DNA of 64,000 nucleotides from contig CALVYP010000001.1 in assembly GCA_944372365.1 (NCBI GenBank), positions 187,691 through 251,690 of the forward strand. The letters run 5' to 3'. Each line of letters opens with the position of its first letter. The first letter of the stretch is position 1. The notes beneath the pieces were generated by a model. That model was given only the letters and a program-made list of their open reading frames with translations. It was not told the origin of the DNA and did not search any database. Source of the stretch: an uncultured Clostridia bacterium (lineage in GTDB: Bacteria > Bacillota > Clostridia > Christensenellales > UBA1242). Below are positions 7,563-17,700 of the stretch, in pieces. A program made the translations under genes and the position numbers.

Positions 7563-7851
7563 ATGATTTCTTTTGAAATTTGCCGTCTTTTTTATGTAAT
7601 ATCAAATTTAGGTTTTGATTTTCTGAAAGCTCTTTTGCCACCTTGGTTGCCTCCGCCTTGGTTGCAACTTTGCGGATTATCCGCTTTGCGCCGTCTTTTT
7701 TGATAAGCCAAACTTTTTCAACCGAATCGTAAACAACGCGATAGCTTGCCTTTGCTTTTGGCTTTTCCTGCTTATCTTTTTGCTGCTTTTCAAGCTTTTG
7801 CGGATTGTCTTGCTTTTTATCTTCCTTTTGATTTTTATTTTTAAACCACAT
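7561..7851 (-). CDS. Small DUF2188-like protein
   Basis: 96 residues. The N-terminal 35 residues are almost all Lys, Gln, Glu and Asp (low complexity). The C-terminal 60 residues match the pattern of DUF2188: YRVVYDSVEKVWLIKKDGAKR, then a helix KAEATKVAKELSENQ, then LILHKKDGKFQ. That domain has no established function. The start ATG has GGGGAGAG upstream and the gene has its own perfect promoter, divergent from htrA, and its own terminator, so it is expressed alone. The highly basic tail suggests nucleic-acid or acidic-polymer contact, but that is only inference. Confidence 0.8.
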   Translation of the reverse strand: MWFKNKNQKEDKKQDNPQKLEKQQKDKQEKPKAKASYRVVYDSVEKVWLIKKDGAKRIIRKVATKAEATKVAKELSENQNLNLILHKKDGKFQKKS

Positions 7852-7871
7852 TTTTCTCTCCCCTAATTAAC

Positions 7872-7900
7872 ATTATAGCACGATTGCTGATTGATGTCAA
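7872..7900 (-). promoter_or_regulatory. Promoter of the DUF2188-like gene
   Basis: Perfect consensus on the reverse strand: TTGACA (7895-7900), 17 bases, TATAAT (7872-7877). Confidence 0.88.
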
Positions 7901-7906
7901 ATCCGC

Positions 7907-7935
7907 TTGCATAAACGCAAACAAGATATTATAAT
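7907..7935 (+). promoter_or_regulatory. Promoter of the HtrA-like gene
   Basis: TTGCAT (7907-7912), 17 bases, TATAAT (7930-7935), back to back with the divergent promoter at 7872-7900. Transcription from here excludes a start codon at 7907 and supports the ATG at 7952. Confidence 0.75.
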
Positions 7936-7951
7936 AATAATTGAGGTGAAT

Positions 7952-9151
7952 ATGAAGCTATCAAAAATTTTACCTGTTGTTGGCTGTGCAGTGATTGGCT
8001 GCACGCTTGCGCTAACCGGATGCGGCGGTGTGTCGACAACATATGTTTCTCCCACCGTGACAGTTGACGAAATCACCACTTCCGACATAGAAAAGTCTGT
8101 AAACAAAGCGGCTCTGAGCATTGTAAGCGTTTGGGCGGAAGGCAGCGTTGCTGCAAACATGGGCATGACCGCAACAAGTTACAGCACAGGCAGTGGCGTG
8201 ATCTACTATCTCGACAAAGATGTTGGCACGGCATACATCATAACCAACTATCATGTGGTTTACAACCAAGATTATCTCACAAGCGATGACATTGCTTCAA
8301 AAATCATGGTGGAGCTATACGGCTGGGAAGACACTTACATTCAAACCGACGCGTTTGGAAATCAAAGTTTTGTGTATGGTGAAAACGCGATTGAATGCGA
8401 GTTTGTTGCTGGCTCGCTTGAATATGATCTGGCAGTTTTAAAGGTGCTAAACAACCAAACATTAAAAAACAGCAGTGCTAGACAGGTGGAGCTTTGCTCC
8501 GAACCAGCACATCTTGGGCAAACGACGATTGCAGTGGGCAACCCGCTTGGCTATGGCATAAGCGCAACAACTGGAATGGTGAGCGTTGAAAGCGAATATA
8601 TACAATACTCCGACTTTTACGACGTTGTGATAAGATGTCTGCGCACAGATGCGCCAATCAACAGTGGAAACTCGGGTGGCGGATTGTTTGACGAAAAAGG
8701 CAGGTTGCTTGGCATTGTCAACGCTGGCAAGGATGATGCCCAAAACATGGGCGATGCCATTCCAACCGCACTGGTTGTAAGCGTGGTTGAAAACTTGATC
8801 TATCAATATGAAACTTTTGATGAGCCAAAGTTAAGCGTGTATGACTTTGGTGCAGAAGTGGTTGCGCAAAACAGCCATTCGGTGTATGACGAAGAAGTTG
8901 AGCTGGTTTACATCAAAGAAGACATCATGGTTGAATCTGTAAGTGGCGAAGCTGCAAAATATCTTAATGTCGGCGACAAAATTGTGTCTGCAAGCTATCA
9001 AGAAAAAGACATTGAATTTAGCCGCACATTTGAATTTGAAGAGCTTTTGCTTAACATTCGTCAAGGCGAAAGTTTTCAGCTTACGGTTGTTACAAACGGC
9101 GGATTGTTTACGCATGAAATCACCGCAAACAGTTTTATAGAAGTTGATTAA
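7952..9151 (+). CDS. HtrA/DegP-like serine protease, lipid-anchored
   Basis: 399 residues. HtrA proteases degrade or refold damaged proteins outside the membrane. The trypsin-like domain shows the full triad: His101 (NYHVV), Asp159 (EYDLAVLK) and Ser241 (NSGNSGGGLF). A degenerate PDZ-like region follows at about residues 320-395 (YLNVGDKIVSA). I start at 7952 because GAGGTG lies five bases upstream and because this gives a clean type II signal peptide ending in lipobox LTGC (residues 25-28). Most Bacillota HtrA proteins have an N-terminal membrane helix instead, so a lipoprotein form is unusual. Single gene with its own promoter and terminator. Confidence 0.92.
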   Translation: MKLSKILPVVGCAVIGCTLALTGCGGVSTTYVSPTVTVDEITTSDIEKSVNKAALSIVSVWAEGSVAANMGMTATSYSTGSGVIYYLDKDVGTAYIITNYHVVYNQDYLTSDDIASKIMVELYGWEDTYIQTDAFGNQSFVYGENAIECEFVAGSLEYDLAVLKVLNNQTLKNSSARQVELCSEPAHLGQTTIAVGNPLGYGISATTGMVSVESEYIQYSDFYDVVIRCLRTDAPINSGNSGGGLFDEKGRLLGIVNAGKDDAQNMGDAIPTALVVSVVENLIYQYETFDEPKLSVYDFGAEVVAQNSHSVYDEEVELVYIKEDIMVESVSGEAAKYLNVGDKIVSASYQEKDIEFSRTFEFEELLLNIRQGESFQLTVVTNGGLFTHEITANSFIEVD

Positions 9152-9177
9152 GGCGAAAAATTTTCGCCTTTTATTTT
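9152..9177 (+). terminator. Terminator after htrA-like gene
   Basis: GGCGAAAA/TTTTCGCC stem with a minimal loop followed by TTTTATTTT; it starts one base after the stop codon. Confidence 0.85.
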
Positions 9178-9193
9178 GTAAACTTTTGATTTG

Positions 9194-9223
9194 TTGTGAA
9201 ATAAATTGAATATATGATATAAT
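9194..9223 (+). promoter_or_regulatory. Promoter of the nucleoside hydrolase gene
   Basis: TTGTGA (9194-9199), 18 bases, TATAAT (9218-9223) preceded by TGA, an extended -10. Confidence 0.7.
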
Positions 9224-9263
9224 TTACATAAACTTTGAGCAAATTACATATGGAAGGTGAAAA

Positions 9264-10190
9264 TTGAAAAAACAAAAGATTATTTTAGATGTAGACCCTG
9301 GTGTGGACGACTCGATTGCGATGATCTACGGCTTTCTTTGCGAGAGTTTAGATATAAAGCTTATAAGTGTTGTCGGCGGAAATGTGGACGCAAACCAATG
9401 CACGCTCAACGCGCTTTTCATCACTCAAACCTTTGCTAGGTATGACATACCCGTGGTGAAAGGCAGCGTCAAGCCGCTTAAAAAGCGCATGGTTCATGAT
9501 TTGAATGTGCATGGCAAGAAAGGCCTTGGCAATTTGATTGAAGTAACCGAAACGCATCAAAAAACCATAAACCGCCGCGGCTATGGCGTTTGTGAAGCAA
9601 TGCGCGACACAATTTTGGCGAATAAAAATCAAATAACCGTTGTCTGCCTTGGCCCAAGCACAAACCTTGCCAAAACATTTGAAAAATATCCGGACATAAA
9701 AAAATATATCAAAAAAGTTGTGCTTATGGGCGGCTCGCTTGACGGCAGTGGCAGCATAACGCGCTATGCTGGATTTAATGTTTACAGCGATCCCGATGCC
9801 TGCGACCTTATTGTGAAAAGTGGTGTAAAAATTGTGTTTAGTCCAAAAGAGCTTGGGCTTAACACATATATCATTCAACCTATTTTGGATAGGTGGTGCA
9901 AGTTTGGATTCGCCGGCGACATGGTTAAAAAACTCTACAACGGCTATCACGATTTATTGTTGCCAACCGATAGATTCGCAACTCACGATTTGTGCGCGCT
10001 GATGAGTTTGGTTAAGCCACAATATTACACTTTTAAGCAGGTTGACGCTTTTGTCAACACCGACATTGGCAGAAAGCGTGGGCAGACGCTTTTTAAGGAT
10101 AACCCAGAAAGCAACATCACCCTGCTTTGCAGCGTGGATCGCAAAAAAGTGCTTGGCGAACTTGAAAGAAAACTTAAAAATGCAAAATAA
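9264..10190 (+). CDS. Inosine/uridine-preferring nucleoside hydrolase family protein
   Basis: 308 residues, typical. These enzymes split ribonucleosides into base and ribose for salvage. The hallmark calcium-binding N-terminus DVDPGVDDSIAM is present at residues 9-20, together with the LGPSTNLAK segment, the VLMGGS loop and the late catalytic-region histidine in ATHDLCALM (about residue 240). Specificity (purine, pyrimidine or mixed) cannot be read from sequence by eye. The start is TTG, preceded by GGAAGGTG; no in-frame ATG fits the family N-terminus. It has its own promoter and a terminator shared with the convergent cardiolipin synthase. Confidence 0.92.
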   Translation: MKKQKIILDVDPGVDDSIAMIYGFLCESLDIKLISVVGGNVDANQCTLNALFITQTFARYDIPVVKGSVKPLKKRMVHDLNVHGKKGLGNLIEVTETHQKTINRRGYGVCEAMRDTILANKNQITVVCLGPSTNLAKTFEKYPDIKKYIKKVVLMGGSLDGSGSITRYAGFNVYSDPDACDLIVKSGVKIVFSPKELGLNTYIIQPILDRWCKFGFAGDMVKKLYNGYHDLLLPTDRFATHDLCALMSLVKPQYYTFKQVDAFVNTDIGRKRGQTLFKDNPESNITLLCSVDRKKVLGELERKLKNAK

Positions 10191-10217
10191 AAACAAGCCT
10201 AAGGGCTTGTTTTTTAA
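10191..10217. terminator. Two-way terminator between nucleoside hydrolase and cls
   Basis: AAACAAGCC (10191-10199)/GGCTTGTTT (10204-10212) with loop TAAG and a T tract. It reaches the cls stop codon on the other strand. Confidence 0.85.
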
Positions 10218-11671
10218 AGCAGCGGTGCAAACAATCGGAAGAACGCCTGCCCCATTTTTGAAATTATCGGTGCTTTTTTAAAGTAGCTCTCGTCTGCCAA
10301 AACCGAATCGGTTATGTCTTCTTCAAAGCATTCTAGATATTGCCTGTTAACTTCTTCACTGTAAATGATTGCCGTGCATTCAAAATTGAGCCCAAACGAG
10401 CGGTTATCCAAATTGCAGCTGCCCACCGAAAGTTTGTTGTCATCCACAAGCAGCGTTTTTGCATGCATAAAGCCATTGTAGAAATAAATTTTAATGCCGA
10501 TTTCAGCCATTTCGCGCGCATACGAAAGCGTTGACATGAAAACGGTTTTCTTGTCCGGCTTGCCCGGAAGCATTATGCGCACGTCCACTCCGCTTTTTTT
10601 TGCGATTGTAAGCGCCGAAATGAATGCATCGTCTGGCACGAAATATGGTGTTTGCAAATACACTCGCTTTTTTGCGCCGATTATCATTTTGATGTAGGCT
10701 TCTTTAATTTTTTGTAGCTTGCTGTCTGGCCCAGAAGTTATCACTTGCAGCGTTGCGTTTCCTTTAACTTCTGGCATAGGAAAATATTGCTTGATGTAGT
10801 TTTCAACTGGAGTTTTATCATTTTTTGCATAGCGCCAGTCATCTAAAAAGATGTTTTGCAGCGGATATGCGCCGCCGCCTTCAATCCTTACGCTTGCGTC
10901 GCGCCAAGGGCTGAGTTTGCGCTTCATGCCCATGTGGTCGTCACGAATGTTGATTCCGCCAGTGTAGGCAATTTTGCCGTCGATTACAACAATCTTGCGG
11001 TGATTTCGATAGTTGAGTTTTAAGTTTATCATTCTCATGTGCAAAAATGGTGGAAAAAACTCTGCCACTTCGCCGCCAGCCTTTTCAAGCTTTCTAAAAA
11101 AGCGTTTTGGCGAATTTTTGCTGCCAACCGAGTCGTAAATCAGCTTAACCTTAACACCTTGCCTTGCCTTGTGAATGAGAATTTGCATAATCTCTTTGCC
11201 CACCTTGTCGTTGGCAAAGATATAGTATTCCATGTTTATATTTTTTTTGGCGGCAAGCAAATCCTGCTTTAAAATTGCAATTTTTTCAAGGCCGTGGCAG
11301 AAAATTTTTACATCATTGCCAAGGCAAGGATATCCGCCCATATCCATGCACAACCTTAACAAGTCGCCGTCCTTGGCAAGCGACCTTATTCCGCTTACTT
11401 CCGAAAATGTTTTAAGCCCGCGAATGTTTTTTAGAACGTCGCGTTCGGAAATTGCCTTTTTCTTGATCATCCGCCTTACGCGGTGGCTGAGCCCGCTGCC
11501 AAGCAGAATGTAAAAGATAAAGCCAACACCCGGAAGGAATGTTAAAATTGCAAGCCACGCAATGATTGTTTGCGGCTTCTTTTTTTCAAGAAAAACCATA
11601 CCAACCAGCAACAGCAAGTTGATTGCGGCAAGCACACCAAACGCTAAAAACACCCAAAACGCCCAATGCAT
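10214..11671 (-). CDS. cls: Cardiolipin synthase (phospholipase D type)
   Basis: 485 residues from the ATG at 11669-11671. It joins two phosphatidylglycerol molecules into cardiolipin at the membrane. Two N-terminal membrane helices (FWVFLAFGVLAAINLLLLVG and TIIAWLAILTFLPGVGFIFY) are followed by two HKD catalytic motifs: HRKIVVIDGKIAYTGG and HAKTLLVDDNKLSVGSCN. The frame extends 13 codons further up, but those codons lie inside the terminator of the previous gene. With the chosen ATG the -10 box TATAAT ends only six bases before the start and there is no ribosome site, so the mRNA is probably leaderless. Confidence 0.92.
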   Translation of the reverse strand: MHWAFWVFLAFGVLAAINLLLLVGMVFLEKKKPQTIIAWLAILTFLPGVGFIFYILLGSGLSHRVRRMIKKKAISERDVLKNIRGLKTFSEVSGIRSLAKDGDLLRLCMDMGGYPCLGNDVKIFCHGLEKIAILKQDLLAAKKNINMEYYIFANDKVGKEIMQILIHKARQGVKVKLIYDSVGSKNSPKRFFRKLEKAGGEVAEFFPPFLHMRMINLKLNYRNHRKIVVIDGKIAYTGGINIRDDHMGMKRKLSPWRDASVRIEGGGAYPLQNIFLDDWRYAKNDKTPVENYIKQYFPMPEVKGNATLQVITSGPDSKLQKIKEAYIKMIIGAKKRVYLQTPYFVPDDAFISALTIAKKSGVDVRIMLPGKPDKKTVFMSTLSYAREMAEIGIKIYFYNGFMHAKTLLVDDNKLSVGSCNLDNRSFGLNFECTAIIYSEEVNRQYLECFEEDITDSVLADESYFKKAPIISKMGQAFFRLFAPLL

Positions 11672-11677
11672 AACTAT

Positions 11678-11705
11678 ATTATAACCAATATTAAAAAAAT
11701 GCCAA
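11678..11705 (-). promoter_or_regulatory. Promoter of cls, predicted leaderless
   Basis: Reverse strand TTGGCA (11700-11705), 16 bases, TATAAT (11678-11683), then six bases to the ATG. The -35 box overlaps the stem of the preceding terminator. Confidence 0.7.
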
Positions 11706-11729
11706 AGCATTTTGCCTTGGCATTATTTT
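11693..11729 (-). terminator. Terminator of the giant surface-protein gene
   Basis: On the reverse strand AATGCCAA ... TTTGGCATT followed by seven T, 32 bases after the giant gene's stop codon. It also has T residues on the forward side. Confidence 0.8.
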
Positions 11730-11760
11730 TAGATTGTTGATGAAGAATCTTGCTTGCCAC

Positions 11761-14700
11761 CTACACAAGCGTGATGATTATAAATCCAAGCAGTTTGTCG
11801 TATTCGTCATCGCCTTCCCATAGCGTTTGCTCCCATTGTCCTACACCATGAGATGCTTTAACGTAGATGTTGATTCTAATGTATTGGTTTTTGCCAATTT
11901 GGTAATCTGCACCTGTGTAAAGCGTTTTTCTTTCATCTCCTGTTTCTCCACCAAACGACGCTGTAGGTGGATTAGGATCATCGTCGTTGAGTTTTGCAAC
12001 TTCATAACGAAGAGATACCTGCCAAGCGTCCGTCAAATCTGATCCTGCAGGGTCAAGCGCAATACCGCCGCTGTCGCCATCAGTTGCTTTGTAAACCCTG
12101 ATGTTTCCAGCCCATTCACTAAATTCCACTTCATATCCTTTGTCAGTTTTGTCAGCTTCAGTTATACCTTCTATCTCATAAACCGTGTCGCCGCCGGTTA
12201 AACCGTCGCTAAAGTAGGTGTAGCGCGATGTGACGAGATAGTCATGGCGATATTGATAGTATTGCATATCTGGATTATCTTCACTGCCGTAATTTACACC
12301 AACAATATATGACTTTCTAACTTGGAAGCTGTCGCTGCCAGAAATTCTGCCAGCGTGCTCTATATAAAGAACATCTCGTGTGACTGGTACAAGTTTCACT
12401 GGTGTTTCTGTGTTTGCCGCAATTGATGGATAAGTTGCCACATCCATCCATATTGGTTCTTTAGTCTCTTCATCTTTCATAGTAGTTTCTACCGAATCTT
12501 CGACACTATGATAATAAACTGCGGCTTCATCAAGGTTATCTGTTGACCACGTAACTTTTATTGGAACAGAAGGATCAAGCGTTTTGCCGTAAAGCTCGCT
12601 GAGTGAAACATAGTTTGAAACCTTCCTTGTGTAGTTGGTGTTTGTGATTGGTGTGATTTTTTCAACTGCGCTGTCACCTGAACCAAATGTCACTGTCAGT
12701 GTAACCTGCCCTTGCTTTGGAACAACAACAACAAGCGTGTCGTCGTAATAAACTGCTTTTCCAGTTGGCGCCGTGCCTTGGTTTGAGACACTGATTTTGT
12801 CTTCAAGATTAAACCCAACTGCATCCACAACAACCCTAGATTTTGATGAAATTCTTATATTCTTAACGATTGTTGCGTTGTAAGCAACTTGACATGTTTC
12901 TGTGTTTGTTGTGCCACCAGTGCCTTCGACTGCATATTGCAGCGTGATGTAAATTGTCACATTGGCGCTGTCGCTTGTGCCGTAAATCCAACCCGGCATG
13001 ATTGGCACTTTAAAGTATGCCGCTGAAATATCTCTATAAACATCAGTCCAAGCTCCTAAAGAAGCAGTGTTTGTGCCTGCTTGTGGTGTTGTATAGAGCG
13101 GCGCAAGTGTTACATCAGTTGCCAAACGAGTGGTGGATGCTTCTTCGGTTGTATAGTTTGTTGGGTCTTCTTCAAGGTCAAGATAAATCTCCTTGCCTGT
13201 TCCTGTGAAAGTAAAGTTTAGATATGTGTTTGTGCCTTGTTTTCTCACTTTAAACGACATGGTTGTGGCGCCACTAATAGTGTATGTTCCATTGTTGTTG
13301 GTTACTGCCTTTTTGTTTATTGTCGCTATATCTCCATTCTCACCAAATGTTACTTCATACCTGTAGCCGTCTTCATCTTCGCCTATTGGATCGCCTGTTG
13401 GATCAGTTGCCCCATTCATATAAATATAATATTTTGTCACTTTTTCATCTTTGCCCGCCACTGCTTCTTCTTTTGCAATCACTTGCAAGGAAGTTGTAAG
13501 TTGAATGCCGTTTGCGGTTGGATTGTAAGTGTATTCAACACCATTATATGAAACTCCTTGGCCTGGCATTGCGTCGCAGGTTGTGTTGTAGAGATCTTTC
13601 AACATTTGAACATTTTGAATTGGCACATCTTTTGCCGTGCTTTCGTCAAAGCGGAATGTGATGTTTGTGATTGTGACATTTGCAAAAGTTGGCGCATTGT
13701 AATATTTTCCATCAATGCCTGGAGCATCATCTCTCTGAACGCCAGCAGTTGTGTAGCCCCATGCGTCTATGTTTTGCAAGATGATTGACGAAACATCTTG
13801 TGTGTTAGGCGTCAAGCTTCGGTTGACAGTAACCGATGCCTGAGTGCCGGTTTCTGAATCCGCCTTTTGCACTGCAATTGAATCATAAACCAAACCTACA
13901 TCAAACGGAGTGCCTTCGGTGAAAGTTGCCGCCGAAGCGCTTTCATACACAACAGGCTGCTGATCGCTTGATGGAACAAGGTTGAAATAGAAACGAATTA
14001 TATAGCCAAAATTATCAGAAAGCTCAACCATATAGCTTTTTGTTCCAAACACAACCGAAGCAGGTGCGATTGAAACATCGCCGGTTTTTGTGTATACAGA
14101 GCCCGCCGAAGTTCCAGAACCTTCCCAGTAATCTGCTGGCTTATTGTCAGGTTTTTTAAGCGGTTTTTGAAGCATCAATTTGCCAATGGTTGATTCTGCA
14201 TTGTAACCGGTTCCGTCGGTTTGCACGGTGATTTTATAGTTAAACGAGTAGGCAATGTTTGTTGCGTTCCAGTTTTGTCTGACAACCGAAATAAGTTGAT
14301 CGGTTGGCTGTTCGCTTGAAGCAAGCGTCATTGCCTTGTAAGTGGTCTCCTTACCCTCGCCCGTTACAACTGGCGTAAACTCGTATGGACGCTGCTGATT
14401 TGAAACATAGTAATCTTCGCCTGTTTTGCTGTCGGCATCTTCATAGACGTTTCCCGCTTCGGCAACAACATTGCCTGCGATTGTAACTTGATAGTCAGGG
14501 ATGATTTTTACGATGATTATAAACGATTCGCTAACACCTGAGATTTCGTAGGTAAACTTAACTGCCGCATAGTCGCCATCCACCGAGCAGCCTTGTGCGT
14601 AAAGATAGAAGTCGTAAACCACCTTATTGTCACCTTCGCCGCCCGTGATGTTGGTGAAAAGCAAGTAAGCAGAGCCGTCATCATTTTGATAAACTAAATC

Positions 14701-17700
14701 TTTTTTGTTCCAGCCGTCTGGTTTTGTATCAATAATCTCAACCGAAAGTTCTGCGTCGCCAATGTTGGCGGCCGTAAGTTTTTCACCCGTTGAAGCAAAG
14801 GTTATGCCTGCAAGTTCCGAAAGTTTGTAGTAAGAGTTTTTGTGTGCTTCAACTTCAACAATCGTTGGTGAAGCGGCTGAATATTCCATTTCCACGGTTA
14901 TGTCAAGCTTTTTAACAAGCGTCAAGGTTGTTGCGCCAGCGCCTGTGGTTGATTTAAGATTATATGTGACTGTGAGTTTCGCTGTTTCGTCTTTGTCCCA
15001 AATTCCATCTTCGTCAACATCCCCATCTTCGTCAACATCCAAGACGTTATAGTATGTAATATCTGTGCTTGTGATTAAAATTGAGTTGCCATCGTTGGTT
15101 GCATAGTGATATTCAACCCTGCCTGCAAGCCTTGAGAAGGTTATGCTGCCATCTGCAATCTGCACATTGCCAATGCAAATGATGATGTCAACTTCTTCTT
15201 CTTTCCCTTCTTCAACCAGTTTAAATGTGTCTCCTACTTGCTTGAGGCCGTTGTTGCCGTGGTCGACATAGATTGTGCTGTTAAAATAGGTGCTGCTCAT
15301 CTTAAAGGATGTAAGGAACGTTCCAAGGTTGGTTTCGTCATCAGCCTGCGTTTGGTTTTTTGACCTTGCGTAAATTGAATAGATGCTGCCGTTGCTTGCG
15401 TTTTCGGTTACATTAAGCTCCAGCAGCCTGTATCTGCCGCCCAACTCGTCTGTGTTTGTGCGGTCGGCATAGATCACTTCGGTTGTGCCTACTTTGTTGA
15501 TTGTTGCGTTTGGCGTTGATGTGATCAGTTTGTCAAACGCATAGATTGTGTATTGCGCAACCACGCCTTTGTATATAATTTGAATGGTTGCATAGCTAAG
15601 CCCCGCTTCTGTTCCGCGTTTGATTGTTAGGTCGTCACCGTTTCGCGTAACTGTGATGTTGCTTGATTGAACAACTGAGAAGGTGATTTTGCTCACTTCT
15701 TCTGCTGCAATTTGTGACGCGGCTCCTAATCCTGCATCTGTATATGCTTGCACGGTGAACCTTGCTTTGTCTGCAAACAAAGCTTTGCCGGTGAAGAATC
15801 CTTCCACCGTTGCTGTGTCTGTAGTTGTGCCTGTAGTTGGGTCTGTAGTTGTCGCTTGGATTGATTCATAGCCAAGGCTTTTGCCAGCAGGCGCTGGATA
15901 GTTGACTGAAATTTTAATCGCCGGAGTTACAACCAACGAAATTTGCGTTGTCAAAGTGAATAAGACTTTTTTATCAACTTTTTCTACATAATTAAACACA
16001 ACCGTAACAGAAGTTGGCGTGTTTGCCCCAACATATTCTGGTGTAATGTATAATTTTGCAGTCTCTGAATTATATGTTACGCTGCCCGCTTTAACAATGT
16101 TTGCGTCTTGAGGCGTAGCCGAGATTGTGAAGTTTTTCATGTCATCGCCTGTAATCTCTCCACCATTTATCGTATCCACAAAGTATGTTAAAGCGTCAAT
16201 CTCCTTCGTTGTGCCCGCAATTATGCTGCCTGCATTATATTCTTTAACCCCTACCATGTTTGCCTGTGCCGTGTAGGCAAAAGTTACATGGCCATTATCT
16301 CTGCCCACTTTATATGTGAATTTTAATTTAAATTCTTGGTCTTCAATAGCGTTTTCAAGTGTGATTCCTGTTGCGCCGTTGACAGTGACATAGTTGTTTG
16401 TGGTATCGTTTCCAGCATCATCGACAACTTGTATGCCGGTAATAGTAGCGCCTGCATCTTCGCTTAATGTGATAAGGCCGCTCGTTTCCACAGTGTTTCC
16501 TGCAGTAAGAGTGGTGGCCGCCTGAGTTGCCTCAACTGTGGCAGGAATCAAAACATTAAGCGTTGCGGTTGGTGAACCATTGACTGTGAAGTAGATATGA
16601 TATGTTGTGTCTTGCGGCACAAAGGCTGGCTGGGTTATTGAGAGTGTGAAGTTTTCCTTATCGTATTCAACAGTATATCCGTCTTTTATTACAGTCCCAT
16701 CTTCCGTTTCTGTTTTTAGTGGCAAATCGTGAGTTATTGTTGTGGTTACCCTTGCCGTGTCTACATTGCTTTCGCCGCCAGTTGTGCGCTGCTTTGTGAC
16801 TGCGTTTATTGTTTGTTTTGTTTGTGTTTCTTCGCCTTCTTCGCCGCGTGAAAGCGTCCATGTGTCGCCATCAAGCGTGCCATTGTTTTCATCTGGATTT
16901 GTGTATTCAATAAAGTATTCCACCGACTGAGCGTTGATTGAGAAGGAATAGGTTATATCGCCGCCGTAAACTTGGGTGTAAGAGCGCTCTAACACAACGG
17001 TTATGTTTTGCCCACTTACATTTTTGAAGATAACCTTCATGCCTTCAAGTTTAACGCTGAATCTTGCATCGTTTGCCTCTAAGCCATCTGGGCTTATTGC
17101 AATCACATCGTTGCCAATTTTCACTTCCTTGATTTTTAAGGTTGCGTCTTCGCTTACATCGCTTGTTCCAAACATATCGGAAATTCTTGCTACGCCTGGA
17201 TGCTGAGTGTCATCGCCCATTTTGTCGTTAAGAACAATTTCTTTAATCGTTGGCTGCTTTGCCGTGCCTGCATCCATTTCAACAAACTCACTTGTTGAGC
17301 CGTCAAACGGATAGGTAGGCTGTGCGATGATGCCATCTGATTCGATGATAAGGTTGTAGTTATATTTATATGAATGATTGCTTTTAGACTGCAAAATTTC
17401 AATGTAAGCTTGAATGTAACCGTCGGTGCAGACGCTGTTGTCTATATGCTTTACAATAAGTTCTGGAACATTGAAAGTTGAGTTTGTGGCAATTCTCATA
17501 AAATCTTCAAACTGATTTGGCACTGAAAAATTCACTAAGTAGCTGTTTTCTTTAGCGCCAAGCCCTGTCAAAACCGTCTTGCCGCCCAGGCTTGCAATTT
17601 CCAAGCCAAATGCACCTTCTGCGAAGGAGTATTCTATCCCCTGCAACTCTTCCACTTGATAAAGCCCGATGTTGTAAACTTCGCCTGCTTGCTCAAGGCT

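Noticed and set aside
9348-9950. 200-codon reverse frame inside the nucleoside hydrolase gene
   Set aside because: No start signal and no domain; a shadow of a well-supported gene.
11672-11710. Upstream ATG for cls
   Set aside because: These 13 codons lie in the terminator stem of the giant gene and upstream of the cls -10 box.
15001-15045. Short tandem repeat in the giant gene as a microsatellite
   Set aside because: It simply encodes the repeated Asp-Glu-Asp-Gly calcium-type motif and stays in frame.
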